The position numbers and the translations under genes are program-made. Positions 36,801 to 45,452 of a DNA stretch of 64,000 bases are shown here, in pieces (the first letter of the stretch is position 1; each line of letters opens with the position of its first letter). The notes below the pieces were generated by a model. The model had not been told where the DNA came from. It ran no database searches and saw only the letters and a list, made by a program, of their open reading frames with translations. The stretch is taken from assembly GCF_963664555.1 (NCBI RefSeq), contig NZ_OY761461.1, forward strand, positions 3,348,001 through 3,412,000, given 5' to 3'. This DNA is from Labilibaculum sp. GTDB taxonomy: Bacteria; Bacteroidota; Bacteroidia; Bacteroidales; Marinifilaceae.

Positions 36801-37658
36801 CTAATGAACTAAATAATCTCTCATATCACCTATTTTAGCAACTAATTTTACAAATCCCAATTCATCAACAGAATCAATAAAATCAGTCCCCTCTTTCATA
36901 TCTGAAGCTTTTATACTCATTTCAAATAATATCTCAAGTTCCAAAACATCCTGATAAATGGGTTTAATAATTGGATCTGCCTTATTGTCCCGCAGGATCG
37001 TTTTTACAATCTCAACAGACAATTTTTGATTTAAAATTTGTTTGATTAATTCCTCATGTGACTTCTCTTTTAGGTCAACACTCTGAGTCGCTATATACAG
37101 ACACTCCACCCAGCCTCCAATTAGCATCAAAGTAGCCAGTGGATACCTGTCCTGCTCACGTAATTGCTGATTCGATTCCATATAAATCTCAGATATAATA
37201 TCAACAATCAGCTCCTTATTTGTCACATTGCTTTCAAGCAAACGAATTTTATCTTGTCCAACTGTTCTGAGTACACCTAACGATTCTGCAAGACTTCTGG
37301 ACACATTCAGATACTCAATTGAGATCTGATATTGTTCATTCAAGCTTGCATAGCTTAAATCAGCACAATACACACCTAGTGCTATTGATCTTGATGGGCT
37401 TGTTGAATATCCAGGTAAATTCTCCATATTATTCAACAAATCTGCCCTAAAATGAACTCCTGATTTTTTTATTAATAAAGAAATTTCAATTGGGCTGGGA
37501 AGTACAAAGAAAATTCTCTTCATCTTTTCCGTATTTTCCTGCATCAACTGATAATCCAACAATTCTCCCCCAGATGCCTGCTCCTTATTTTTTGATGAAA
37601 ACAAATTGCATGAATTGAACAGTAGTATAATTCCCAAACTCCAAATAATTTTTCTCAT
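36801..37658 (-). CDS. Exported lipoprotein of unknown function
   Basis: A predicted lipoprotein: signal MRKIIWSLGIILLFNSC with lipobox LFNSC. The mature part is largely alpha-helical (EISLLIKKSGVHFRADLLN, YSTSPSRSIALGVYCADLSYA, LESNVTNKELIVDIISEIY) without a recognised domain. The frame stays open to an ATG at 37682, which adds eight residues (LIFRMSSM) before the charged N-terminus; I prefer 37658 because it gives a standard lipoprotein signal. Followed by a small exported protein 41 bp downstream. Confidence 0.72.
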   Translation of the reverse strand: MRKIIWSLGIILLFNSCNLFSSKNKEQASGGELLDYQLMQENTEKMKRIFFVLPSPIEISLLIKKSGVHFRADLLNNMENLPGYSTSPSRSIALGVYCADLSYASLNEQYQISIEYLNVSRSLAESLGVLRTVGQDKIRLLESNVTNKELIVDIISEIYMESNQQLREQDRYPLATLMLIGGWVECLYIATQSVDLKEKSHEELIKQILNQKLSVEIVKTILRDNKADPIIKPIYQDVLELEILFEMSIKASDMKEGTDFIDSVDELGFVKLVAKIGDMRDYLVH

Positions 37659-37682
37659 TGAACTCATTCTGAAGATTAACAT

Positions 37683-38045
37683 CTTACTTTCATTGAATTT
37701 AAATTACAATTTTCTAAGAAAATAACATCTATTTTTTCAAAAATATTTCACAATACAAAATAAAACGGAAAAGAATATTTTGAATTTAAAATTAATGTTC
37801 TTTACACAAAACTATTTATCTCCTAACACTCAATATAAAATTATTGTATGATTTCTGCTTATAAAATCAACATATGCAAACACATATTTTTTATAAAAAA
37901 AATGCAATTCAAAGCTGTCCTTTCCTTTATCTTCAATTATTTTGTCCCAATCAATTAGGCTTAAATCAAACTCAGGCTAATTAAAATTCAGATGACATAG
38001 TGAGGCGATAAAACAAATAAAATTTACTAGTTTTACATCGAATAA
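37683..38045. other. AT-rich divergent intergenic region
   Basis: 363 bp between the minus-strand lipoprotein gene and the plus-strand 38046 gene. I see no gene, RNA or clear repeat. It should hold both promoters. No confident -33/-7 pair was found. Confidence 0.5.
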
Positions 38046-38579
38046 ATGAACAATTTAATGAGCAATATTAGCAAAAAAGACTTACACAACTCCATAATCT
38101 TAGGACTTAGCTCTTTGGATAATAAAGTGGTACTCAATTCAATCAGTCAATTACGGAAAGAAGGAAAACCAGAAGATATCGCACCTCTGTTAGATCTAAT
38201 GATTTCTAATTCCGATAAGGAAATACAATTATCAATCCATAATTTTCTTGCAGATCTAAAAAATCAGGATTCGGCTAAAATTATTATAGAGGCAATCGCT
38301 AATAAAAAGTATTTAACAATTAAAAAAATCCTAGTCTCGATTTGCTGGGAAGCCAGTATTGATTTTTCAAAATACATCTCAACTTTTGTTGATTTGTTAA
38401 TTGTGTCTGATTTTGAAACTTCCTTTGAAGCATTTACTGTAATCGAAAATCTTACAGAAAAAATATCAGAAGAAAGTAAGCCTGTGGAGATGGCGAAACT
38501 TAAGGATGCCATTTCAGAAGTATCTCCTGAAAAAAAGGGAATACTTCATGAAGCAATTCATATAATCGATCAACTATAA
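38046..38579 (+). CDS. Small HEAT-like repeat protein
   Basis: A 177-residue soluble protein. Its helices LHNSIILGLSSLDNKVVLNS, DIAPLLDLMISNSDKEIQLS and SAKIIIEAIANKKYLTIKK look like HEAT or Armadillo-type repeats, with no enzyme motif. Such proteins often serve as protein-binding scaffolds, so function is unknown. It ends in a strong terminator, so it is a single-gene unit. A second in-frame ATG lies at 38058. Confidence 0.72.
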   Translation: MNNLMSNISKKDLHNSIILGLSSLDNKVVLNSISQLRKEGKPEDIAPLLDLMISNSDKEIQLSIHNFLADLKNQDSAKIIIEAIANKKYLTIKKILVSICWEASIDFSKYISTFVDLLIVSDFETSFEAFTVIENLTEKISEESKPVEMAKLKDAISEVSPEKKGILHEAIHIIDQL

Positions 38580-38586
38580 GAAAGAA

Positions 38587-38616
38587 AAAGCCGCTTTTGA
38601 AGCGGCTTTTATTTTT
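38587..38616 (+). terminator. Terminator after HEAT-like gene
   Basis: AAAGCCGCTT (38587-38596) pairs with AAGCGGCTTT (38600-38609) and is followed by a T-rich tail. Confidence 0.88.
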
Positions 38617-39620
38617 TATATTAAAACGTCCTTTTCATTATTCGAAAAGTACCTCATAAACTGTGCTCTTTCATACAAACCTGGATTCTGAATGCTTCCA
38701 TAATTTAAACTGCCACGAAATTCATCAACAGTCTTAAATCCTTTTTTGCTCATCCAACTGGTTATATCTCCCAATATATTGGTAATCTGATCGAAACCAT
38801 GCTCATATACAGTCGAACAAATCTGTACTGTTTTAGCACCTGCCAACAATTGCTTGATTGCAGCCTCACCATTATGAATACCTGTTGAAGCAGAAATATC
38901 GATTCCTTTAATTTTATCAGACAACATACCAACCCAACGAAGAGATTTGCGAATATCACTTGCAGAGCTCAAAACCTCAGCACTTGTAATTTTCATTTTC
39001 TCAATATCGATATCAGGTTCGTAAAAACGATTAAACAGCACCAATGCATCTGCTCCATCTGCATTTAAACGATTAGCAACAGAAAATAAATTGGTGAAAT
39101 ATATTCCAAGCTTCATTGATATTGGAATATGCACTTCCTTTTTAACTGCATTAAATATATTGTAATATAAATTTTCGTATTGTGTAGAACTCATGTTTCT
39201 ATCACTTGGAACGATAAACACATTTAGCTCAATAGCATCTGCGCCGGCTTTTTCAATTTCTTTAGCAAAAGAAGTCCAATCCGATGAAGAAACACAATTG
39301 ATACTTGCAATTACAGGAATCGAAACAGCCTTCTTGGCTTCCTTGATAAGAGTCAAATAATTTGAAACAGAATTTCCTTTGATGTAAGTCTGAATATAAT
39401 CTTCAGCTTCGGGATAACTCGTATTTGCAGGATCCTTACCAATCAGATTTTTAGCTTCGTTGCTGATTTGTTCTTCGAATAAAGACTTTAAAACAACTGC
39501 TCCAGCCCCTTTCTCTTCAATAATTTTAATTTTTCTTACAGAATTTGTAAGTCCGGAACTGCTGACAATTAAAGGATTCTTTAACTGCAATCCCATATAA
39601 GTGGTTTCAAGATTAATCAT
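38616..39620 (-). CDS. Dihydroorotate dehydrogenase-like protein
   Basis: A 334-residue TIM-barrel flavoprotein of the PyrD superfamily. N-terminal TTYMGLQLKNPLIVSSSGLT and VIASINCVSSSDWTSFAKEI are consistent with the fold; ADALVLFNRFYEPDID and the phosphate-binding GIHNGEAAIKQLLAGAKTV are present. It lacks some sequence expected of a true PyrD, and the fold is closer to the dihydroorotate dehydrogenase-like group in NCBI annotation, so pyrimidine synthesis should not be assumed. Start: ATG at 39620; a TTG nine codons upstream is in frame. Confidence 0.85.
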   Translation of the reverse strand: MINLETTYMGLQLKNPLIVSSSGLTNSVRKIKIIEEKGAGAVVLKSLFEEQISNEAKNLIGKDPANTSYPEAEDYIQTYIKGNSVSNYLTLIKEAKKAVSIPVIASINCVSSSDWTSFAKEIEKAGADAIELNVFIVPSDRNMSSTQYENLYYNIFNAVKKEVHIPISMKLGIYFTNLFSVANRLNADGADALVLFNRFYEPDIDIEKMKITSAEVLSSASDIRKSLRWVGMLSDKIKGIDISASTGIHNGEAAIKQLLAGAKTVQICSTVYEHGFDQITNILGDITSWMSKKGFKTVDEFRGSLNYGSIQNPGLYERAQFMRYFSNNEKDVLI

Positions 39621-39728
39621 GCTATTTGATTTTTTAATATTTTTCAATCGGTAACGAACAAATATAGTAAATTCAAAAGAGATATTTACATCCTTAGTAG
39701 TGACTTAAACTATTAAAATCCTCAGAAT

Positions 39729-40394
39729 TTAATATCTCGATCCGAATATTGTACTTCCTACTCTTATCATAGTACTTCCCTCACTTATTGCCAGCATATA
39801 ATCATCTGACATTCCCATTGAAATTTCTTTAAATTCTTCTCTATCTGCAAAGAAATCGGATTTTAAACTTTCAAATATGGATTTCAGATTACCAAACTCA
39901 TTTCTAATCTGAACTTCGTTGTTAGTGTATGTAGCCATTCCCATTACACCCACAATCTCAATTGATTTTAATGAATTAAAATCTTCCGAGGTAAGCAGTT
40001 CTTTTGCCTCATCAATAGTAAGACCAAATTTAGTTTCCTCCGAAGCAATATGAAATTGCAGCAAGCATTTAATAACTCTGTTATTCTTCTCTGCCTGCCT
40101 ATTAATTTCTTTCAGTAATTTAATACTATCAACAGCATGGATAAGCTGCACGAACGGTGCGATATACTTTACCTTATTGGTCTGAAGATGACCAATAAAA
40201 TGCCATTCTATATCCTTGGGAAGTTCGTGATATTTTTGCGCTAATTCCTGTGGTTTATTTTCACCAAAAATCCGGTATCCACCTTCATAGGCTTCTATTA
40301 TATCCTCTTTAGGTTTGGTTTTTGATACTGCTACCAATTTTACGTCAGCAGGAATTTTCGCTAGAATAGTGTTAATTATTTGAGGTATGCTCAT
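39729..40394 (-). CDS. yggS: YggS family PLP homeostasis protein
   Basis: A 221-residue PLP-binding protein of the alanine-racemase N-terminal barrel fold. The PLP lysine is in KLVAVSKTKP, with FGENKPQEL, EWHFIGHLQTNKVKYI, FGLTIDEA and SMGMSDDYMLAISEGSTMIRVGS, the standard signature. This family buffers pyridoxal phosphate. A single gene upstream of the PyrD-like gene. Confidence 0.95.
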   Translation of the reverse strand: MSIPQIINTILAKIPADVKLVAVSKTKPKEDIIEAYEGGYRIFGENKPQELAQKYHELPKDIEWHFIGHLQTNKVKYIAPFVQLIHAVDSIKLLKEINRQAEKNNRVIKCLLQFHIASEETKFGLTIDEAKELLTSEDFNSLKSIEIVGVMGMATYTNNEVQIRNEFGNLKSIFESLKSDFFADREEFKEISMGMSDDYMLAISEGSTMIRVGSTIFGSRY

Positions 40395-40466
40395 GGCAAA
40401 TTGCAGATTTTAAATTTCAGATTCAAAATTACAACTTTTATGGATTTTGATGTGTTGTTTGGGATT

Positions 40467-41159
40467 TTAATTATTTTCTGATAAAATAAAACCAACTCCA
40501 TGCACATTTTCAATTTTTATGGTAGAATCCAATTTTAAGTGCTTCCTTAATTTCGTAATAAAAACATCCAGGCTTCGTCCCATAAAATAATCATTCTCGC
40601 CCCAAACGTTTACCAGGATATCTTCTCTTCGCAATACGTTGTTTTTATTTTGCAATAGCAGATACAAAACATCACCCTCCTTTTGGGTAATACGGGAAAC
40701 CTCTCCATTTAATGTCAAATTAAGATTTGCATGATCGTATATAAATTTTCCCACTTTAAATATTTGTTCTTTTATTTCGGGTGTTGTGTTAACACGTTTT
40801 AATACAGCATTAATTCTTCGGACTAACTCATCCTCATCAAAAGGTTTCGTGATATAATCATCTCCACCCAAATCAAAACCTTTTAACTTATCCTCCTTCA
40901 GCGATTTCGCAGTTAAAAAGATAATGGGAACCTCTTGATTAATTTCACGAATCTTTTTCCCCAAAGTAAAACCATCCATTTTTGGCATCATGCAATCCAA
41001 TAAACAAAGGTCAAACTTAGAATTAGAGAAAGACTCGAATCCTTTCTCCCCATCTCGGGCTAAACATACCGAAAAGCCCTCCATTTTTAGAAATTCATTT
41101 AAAACAAGACCTAAATTAGAATCATCCTCAACTAGCAATATATTTTTAGAATTGGTCAT
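40467..41159 (-). CDS. OmpR-type response regulator (RprY-like)
   Basis: 230 residues. The receiver domain has VEDD, the phospho-acceptor in LLDCMMPKMDG and FLTAKSLKED, ending KPFDEDELVRRI. The winged-helix DNA-binding domain (about 135-230) includes RITQKEGDVLYLLLQNK and a typical REDILVNVWGEND. The layout matches RprY of Bacteroides fragilis. It lies 9 bp after the kinase gene and is co-transcribed with it. The targets are not known here; the divergent Cys-rich gene is a candidate. Confidence 0.92.
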   Translation of the reverse strand: MTNSKNILLVEDDSNLGLVLNEFLKMEGFSVCLARDGEKGFESFSNSKFDLCLLDCMMPKMDGFTLGKKIREINQEVPIIFLTAKSLKEDKLKGFDLGGDDYITKPFDEDELVRRINAVLKRVNTTPEIKEQIFKVGKFIYDHANLNLTLNGEVSRITQKEGDVLYLLLQNKNNVLRREDILVNVWGENDYFMGRSLDVFITKLRKHLKLDSTIKIENVHGVGFILSENN

Positions 41160-41168
41160 AAAATAATT

Positions 41169-42437
41169 TTAGATTGATGGCAAAACAATAGTAAAGGTAC
41201 TGCCAGAGTTTCTTTTGCTCAAAACATTTATTGAACCTTTATGAGAATCAATGATCATTTTTGAATAGGACAAGCCAATACCAAAACCTTTCACATCATG
41301 CAAGTCGCCGGTTGGAGCTCTGTAATATCTATCGAATACATGCTTCTGCTCCTCTTTAGTCATTCCAATTCCCTTATCGGTTACCGCAATATAAAGGTCT
41401 CCATTCGTGTTTTTAGTCTCAACTTCTATTTCTGGTTTAGATTCGGAATACTTCACTGCATTATCCAGAAGATTTAACAATACATTCTGCAGTAAATCTT
41501 TATCACCACAAACCATATCATTTTCCGCATTCAGCCTGTACGTTATGGTTCCTTCCCGCTCTGCCAATTGCACGGAAATAAAATCGGAACACTCTTTTAA
41601 TAAGGAGTGCAAATTTATTTGATCTGAATTTAACTGCAATTCTCCGCGTTCCATACAAGCCAGTTTCAACAACTGATCTACTTGACTTTTCAAGCGATTA
41701 TTCTCTGAAAAAATCATGCTTGAATAATGAACAACCTGATCGGGATCTGCATGAATCTTATTTCGTTTTAACATTCCACTGGCCAATGAAATTGTTGCCA
41801 TTGGGGTCTTAAACTCGTGTGCGATATTATTTATTAGATCTGTAGTTCGACCCAAAATTTTTTTGTCATTAATCAATGAAAAAACAGTTATCCCGAAAAA
41901 TGTACAAAGAATTAAGATGAGAATTAATGAGCAAATAAACATACTTCCCATGCTATCCATTAAATTCTTCTCTCTTTTTTGGAAATAGACATTTAATATT
42001 GCCTTATCATGACTTAATGCTTTCCGCAAACTATAATAGAAGCATTTACTTTTAGGCTGCTCGTCAGCAGTACTAAGCACTTCGATGGTATATGGCGATT
42101 GAATCTGATAATTTTTGAATTGCTGATGAATAATAGAATCCAAGCGACTCACCTCCATCTTTAAAAGCTCACTATCCGAAGCATTGTATTTAGATTTAGA
42201 CATGCACTCACGCATCTTTTCACAACTTTCCTGATCCTTTGTAAACTCATCAACGGACTCATGCAAGGCCAAACCAACCCGATGATTGAATTGCTCTTCA
42301 TTTAAGCTTCGGGCTCTGCTTATCCATCGAATTTGAATTAAAAGAAGAAGAAGCAGAACAATTATTGATATAACAATAAATATCTGGATTCTATATATTT
42401 TAAATTTTCGAATTGTATTTTTAAACAACAAACTCAT
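41169..42437 (-). CDS. Sensor histidine kinase (RprX-like)
   Basis: 422 residues. A transmembrane helix at about 18-38, a periplasmic sensor of about 130 residues with a Cys-rich part (CEKMRECM), and a second helix at about 170-190. The HisKA box is intact (NNIAHEFKTPMATISLASG), with an N box (LLNLLDNAVKYSESK) and G boxes (VTDKGIGMTKEE, GFGIGLSYSKMI). It is the first gene of the kinase-regulator pair and is divergent from the Cys/Lys-rich gene. Confidence 0.94.
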   Translation of the reverse strand: MSLLFKNTIRKFKIYRIQIFIVISIIVLLLLLLIQIRWISRARSLNEEQFNHRVGLALHESVDEFTKDQESCEKMRECMSKSKYNASDSELLKMEVSRLDSIIHQQFKNYQIQSPYTIEVLSTADEQPKSKCFYYSLRKALSHDKAILNVYFQKREKNLMDSMGSMFICSLILILILCTFFGITVFSLINDKKILGRTTDLINNIAHEFKTPMATISLASGMLKRNKIHADPDQVVHYSSMIFSENNRLKSQVDQLLKLACMERGELQLNSDQINLHSLLKECSDFISVQLAEREGTITYRLNAENDMVCGDKDLLQNVLLNLLDNAVKYSESKPEIEVETKNTNGDLYIAVTDKGIGMTKEEQKHVFDRYYRAPTGDLHDVKGFGIGLSYSKMIIDSHKGSINVLSKRNSGSTFTIVLPSI

Positions 42438-42623
42438 AGCCTAATACCCCTCCTTAACATCCTTATTTTATGATCTTTTTACAAGCCAAAATTAGTTTAA
42501 ATTTTAAGAGTTTTTAATGCTTTAACAATTTATTAACAAGAGATAAAAAGATCTTTTACGTTCTTTAGAATACAATTCAAAATAAGACTAAAACGAATTA
42601 TATTAACATTTAAATTAAAAAAC

Positions 42624-42980
42624 ATGAAAAAGTTATTATTTGGACTTCTATTTGTATTTGCTGTAAATGTAGTAAGCTTTGCTGCACAACCTGCAATTTC
42701 AATCATCGATAATGAAATTTCTTTATCTCAGGATCAAGATCAAAAACAGGATCAGGAGAAGAAAAAAGTTGAAAAGAAAAAATGTGAAAAAAACTGCACA
42801 AAAGCCTGTTGCACAAAAGACGCTAAAGCTGAAAAATGTGATAAGGCAAAAAAATGCACAAAGGAAGCCAAAGCAGAAAAGTGTGAAAAAGACAGTAAAA
42901 AATCTTGTTGTACTAAAGAAGCTAAGACAGATACAAAATGCACTAAAGACTGCAAAAAAGAATGTTGTAAGAAATCATAA
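42624..42980 (+). CDS. Cys/Lys-rich exported protein
   Basis: A 118-residue protein: signal peptide MKKLLFGLLFVFAVNVVSFA, then a short acidic segment and a 65-residue tail built of imperfect repeats of the form (A)EKC-KxxKKCTK, CCTK, CEKNCTKAC. Some 14 cysteines, mostly as CC or C-x3-C, sit among lysines. This resembles metallothionein or thiol-rich metal-sequestering peptides in composition, but the lysine content is unusual and no family is recognised. The gene is divergent from the RprXY-like pair and ends 20 bp before the IS element. Confidence 0.7.
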   Translation: MKKLLFGLLFVFAVNVVSFAAQPAISIIDNEISLSQDQDQKQDQEKKKVEKKKCEKNCTKACCTKDAKAEKCDKAKKCTKEAKAEKCEKDSKKSCCTKEAKTDTKCTKDCKKECCKKS

Positions 42981-43000
42981 GGATATCTTAGATATTTTTA

Positions 43001-43013
43001 AGAGGATGTCTCA
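43001..43013 (+). repeat. IS left terminal inverted repeat
   Basis: AGAGGATGTCTCA, inverted at the right end with a single mismatch. It also forms a hairpin with AGACATCCTCT at 43023-43033. Confidence 0.75.
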
Positions 43014-43172
43014 TAACAAAGTAGACATCCTCTTTTTCATGATCTTTTGTTTTTTTGAGATTAAACTGCCTTATACTGCTTATTTGTTTTTGGAAGTCTT
43101 TTTTACCTCCAATATGCAAAACAGAGGTTTCATATAGAGGAAATAGGACTTCAAAAGAATTAAGAAAGGCCG

Positions 43173-44723
43173 TTAGGCCACTTTTCTACTATTCATTTTC
43201 TTAAGATTTATGGCTAGAGCCAATAATCCCATTTCGATTTCTACTTTTTCTTTGCCACGAAGTAAAAATCGTTTAAATCCTTTATTGTGTTTAAGGTTAC
43301 CAAAAGCGGCCTCTACATCAACCGGTCTTTGACTCCTGTGCTTCAATCCTTCTTCTGAGGTTAAATGTTCTCGTGCTTTACTTCTTAATTCGTTAAGTCG
43401 GTGATTGATCTGAATCGTTCGATTACCTTTTGCTTTGTGACACATCCCCCTAAGTGGGCATCCGTTACAGTTTTGAGCTTGATAAACATGGATTGTCTTA
43501 AAATGACCGGCTTGGCTTTTTTCCTTTTTTATCTTCTTAAGATTCATTACTTGTCCCATTGGGCAGTAGTAAATATCCTGTTTAGAGTCGTAGAATAAAT
43601 TGTTGGGGTGAAACTCGCAATAAGTTTTGGCTCCCTTCTTTTGTTCTTTATGAAAGTAATTGTATTTCACAAAAGAGGTTAATCCTTCCGCTTCAAGAAA
43701 TTCATAATTCTCCTCAGACCCATAACCGGAATCTGCACATACGCTGTTTAGTTTGTCTGGATACAACTGTTGAACCTCTTTCATATGAGGTATAAAGGTT
43801 TTTGTATCGGTTGGATTATTATGGTTTGAATAATTTACAATGAATTGATTTTGTGTGCTAAACTGCAGGTTATATCCTGGTTTTAGCTGACCATTTTGCA
43901 TATAGTCATCCTTCATTCGCATAAAGGTTGCATCCGGATCCGTTTTTGAATAACTATTTCGCTCTTCCAATATCTTTAGCTTTTGCTCGTTTTTTCGGAG
44001 ATTATCAGCATAATTCTTCTTGGCATAGTTGAGTTGCCGGCGTTTCTTAGCATCCACTTTCTTATCCCTCAAGGCCTCATTAATTGTCTCAATGGTCTGC
44101 TCTATTTTTTCTGGATCAACATCACTTAAATCGGGCTTACTTACATTTGCTAAATCCGATTTGGCTACCTGCTCTGTATAATCCCAAAGTTCCCCCAACC
44201 GATCCTTCATGCGTTGGATATTCTTTTGAATGGCTTTACCCCAAACAAACGAAAACTTATTTGCATTGGCCTCGATCTTGGTGCCATCGACATATATGGT
44301 TTGTAGATCAATATGTCCGGAATCTACCAGTAACAGGACTACTTGACTGAACACTTCCTTTAAAACACCTTTTAATCGACTGCTTCTAAAGCGGGCAATC
44401 GTATTGTGATCTGGCTTTTGCATCCCTGACAACCACATGAAATGTACATTTTCTGATGCCGCCTGCTCTATTTTTCGAGAGGAATATACATTACACAAAT
44501 AGGAATAAACTAATAACTTAAGCATCATTTTGGGATGATAGGCCTTTGCTCCCGTATAACTGTATTTTTCAAGGATACGATCTATCTGGACACCATCAAT
44601 AATACTGCTGATGGTACGAACAGGGTGTTCAGATGATATGAAATCCGAGAGAGAAGGCGGAAAAAGAATCATCTGGTTTTGATGATAGGCTTTGAAATGA
44701 GATTTTTGAGGGACTAATTTCAT
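43173..44723 (-). CDS. IS1182 family transposase
   Basis: A 516-residue DDE transposase. It has the N-terminal DUF772 region (HPKMMLKLLVYSYLCNVYSSR, MWLSGMQKPDHNTIARFR), the catalytic-core Asp in IYVDGTKIEANANK, VCADSGYGSEENYEFL and a C-terminal part with zinc-like cysteines (YYCPMGQVM, CNGCPLRGMCHK) and RQRPVDVEAAFGNLKHNKGFKRF-like sequence carrying the last acidic residue (VEAAFGNLKHN). The reading frame is complete, so the element may still be active. The ATG is at 44723. Confidence 0.95.
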   Translation of the reverse strand: MKLVPQKSHFKAYHQNQMILFPPSLSDFISSEHPVRTISSIIDGVQIDRILEKYSYTGAKAYHPKMMLKLLVYSYLCNVYSSRKIEQAASENVHFMWLSGMQKPDHNTIARFRSSRLKGVLKEVFSQVVLLLVDSGHIDLQTIYVDGTKIEANANKFSFVWGKAIQKNIQRMKDRLGELWDYTEQVAKSDLANVSKPDLSDVDPEKIEQTIETINEALRDKKVDAKKRRQLNYAKKNYADNLRKNEQKLKILEERNSYSKTDPDATFMRMKDDYMQNGQLKPGYNLQFSTQNQFIVNYSNHNNPTDTKTFIPHMKEVQQLYPDKLNSVCADSGYGSEENYEFLEAEGLTSFVKYNYFHKEQKKGAKTYCEFHPNNLFYDSKQDIYYCPMGQVMNLKKIKKEKSQAGHFKTIHVYQAQNCNGCPLRGMCHKAKGNRTIQINHRLNELRSKAREHLTSEEGLKHRSQRPVDVEAAFGNLKHNKGFKRFLLRGKEKVEIEMGLLALAINLKKMNSRKVA

Positions 44724-44789
44724 ATCTCTAAAATAAGAAATCAGTGATAAATATAAAAAACTATAAAACGAAAAAGAGACTATCTCATT

Positions 44790-44802
44790 TGAGACAGCCT
44801 CT
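44790..44802 (-). repeat. IS right terminal inverted repeat
   Basis: The reverse complement reads AGAGGCTGTCTCA and matches the left end at 12 of 13 positions. It pairs locally with AAGAGACTATCTCA at 44774-44787. Confidence 0.75.
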
Positions 44803-44873
44803 TTTTTATGCAGTTTGGTACAATTTATGTTATTATTTACAAGATAATTTAATGGAATATAAATTGTTTTGCG

Positions 44874-45452
44874 ATGAAAAATCTGTTGTTTTTAGTTATT
44901 GGTATTTTCGGTTTTTCCGGTGTATTTTCCCAGAATGTTGAAAGATACATGGAATATCATGATAAAGGGAGAACGCTTATATTACAGGGAGAATATGAAA
45001 AAGCCGTCCTTTACTTAGACACTGCAATTAATATTATGCCATACTATTCCACCATTTTTCAAGATCGTGGATACGCAAAAATGCAATTAAAGAAATACGC
45101 CGAAGCAATTCTTGATTTTGATCATGTGTTGAGCAAAAAACCTTATTTATCGGAAGTACGACTACAAAGAGGCATGGCACTTTACCACCTAAATCGTTTA
45201 AACGAATCAGAATCTGATTTAATCGAAGTCTTAAACAGCAATCCAAATAAAAGCCGGGAGGTAATTATTTATCTTGATAACATTCAAAAAGAACGGGAAA
45301 TAACAGCACAACAAAATTATGATGCGATGCTGCAGTCAATTCGATTTCAAGTCGAAAATGAACGACTTTACCGGGCTCGCCATCGGGAAGAAGTGATCTG
45401 GAATACTGTAGTTCCTTTGGCATTCTGGACTACTGTATTTTTAACCTGGTAA
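44874..45452 (+). CDS. TPR-repeat exported protein
   Basis: A 192-residue protein with a signal peptide (MKNLLFLVIGIFGFSGVFSQ) and three TPR-like units at about 25-60, 62-95 and 96-130 (YHDKGRTLILQGEYEKAVLY, DRGYAKMQLKKYAEAILDFD, QRGMALYHLNRLNESESDL). A C-terminal hydrophobic end (VVPLAFWTTVFLTW) may anchor it. It was next to the IS insertion and overlaps the end of the antiporter gene by 12 bp (convergent). Confidence 0.82.
   Translation: MKNLLFLVIGIFGFSGVFSQNVERYMEYHDKGRTLILQGEYEKAVLYLDTAINIMPYYSTIFQDRGYAKMQLKKYAEAILDFDHVLSKKPYLSEVRLQRGMALYHLNRLNESESDLIEVLNSNPNKSREVIIYLDNIQKEREITAQQNYDAMLQSIRFQVENERLYRARHREEVIWNTVVPLAFWTTVFLTW

Larger units (their letters stand above)
43001..44802. mobile_element. 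IS1182-family insertion sequence
   Basis: A 1802-bp element with one transposase gene. The ends are inverted: AGAGGATGTCTCA (43001-43013) against the reverse complement of 44790-44802 (AGAGGCTGTCTCA), 12 of 13 identical. Each end continues into an imperfect hairpin (43001-43033; 44772-44802). The flanking hexamer TTTTTA is found at 42995-43000 and 44803-44808, a candidate target duplication. The homopolymeric flank makes this duplication less certain. Confidence 0.8.

Noticed and set aside
43001..43037. Stem-loop with T-run after the Cys/Lys-rich gene, first read as its own terminator
   Set aside because: The hairpin coincides with the left end of the IS element (AGAGGATGTCTCA matches the inverted right end), so it belongs to the IS. 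It may still stop transcription from the gene.
42679..43137. Lys-rich frame overlapping the Cys/Lys-rich gene
   Set aside because: It is the +1 shadow of a repetitive Lys/Cys-codon sequence and has no start signal; the exported frame is the real one.
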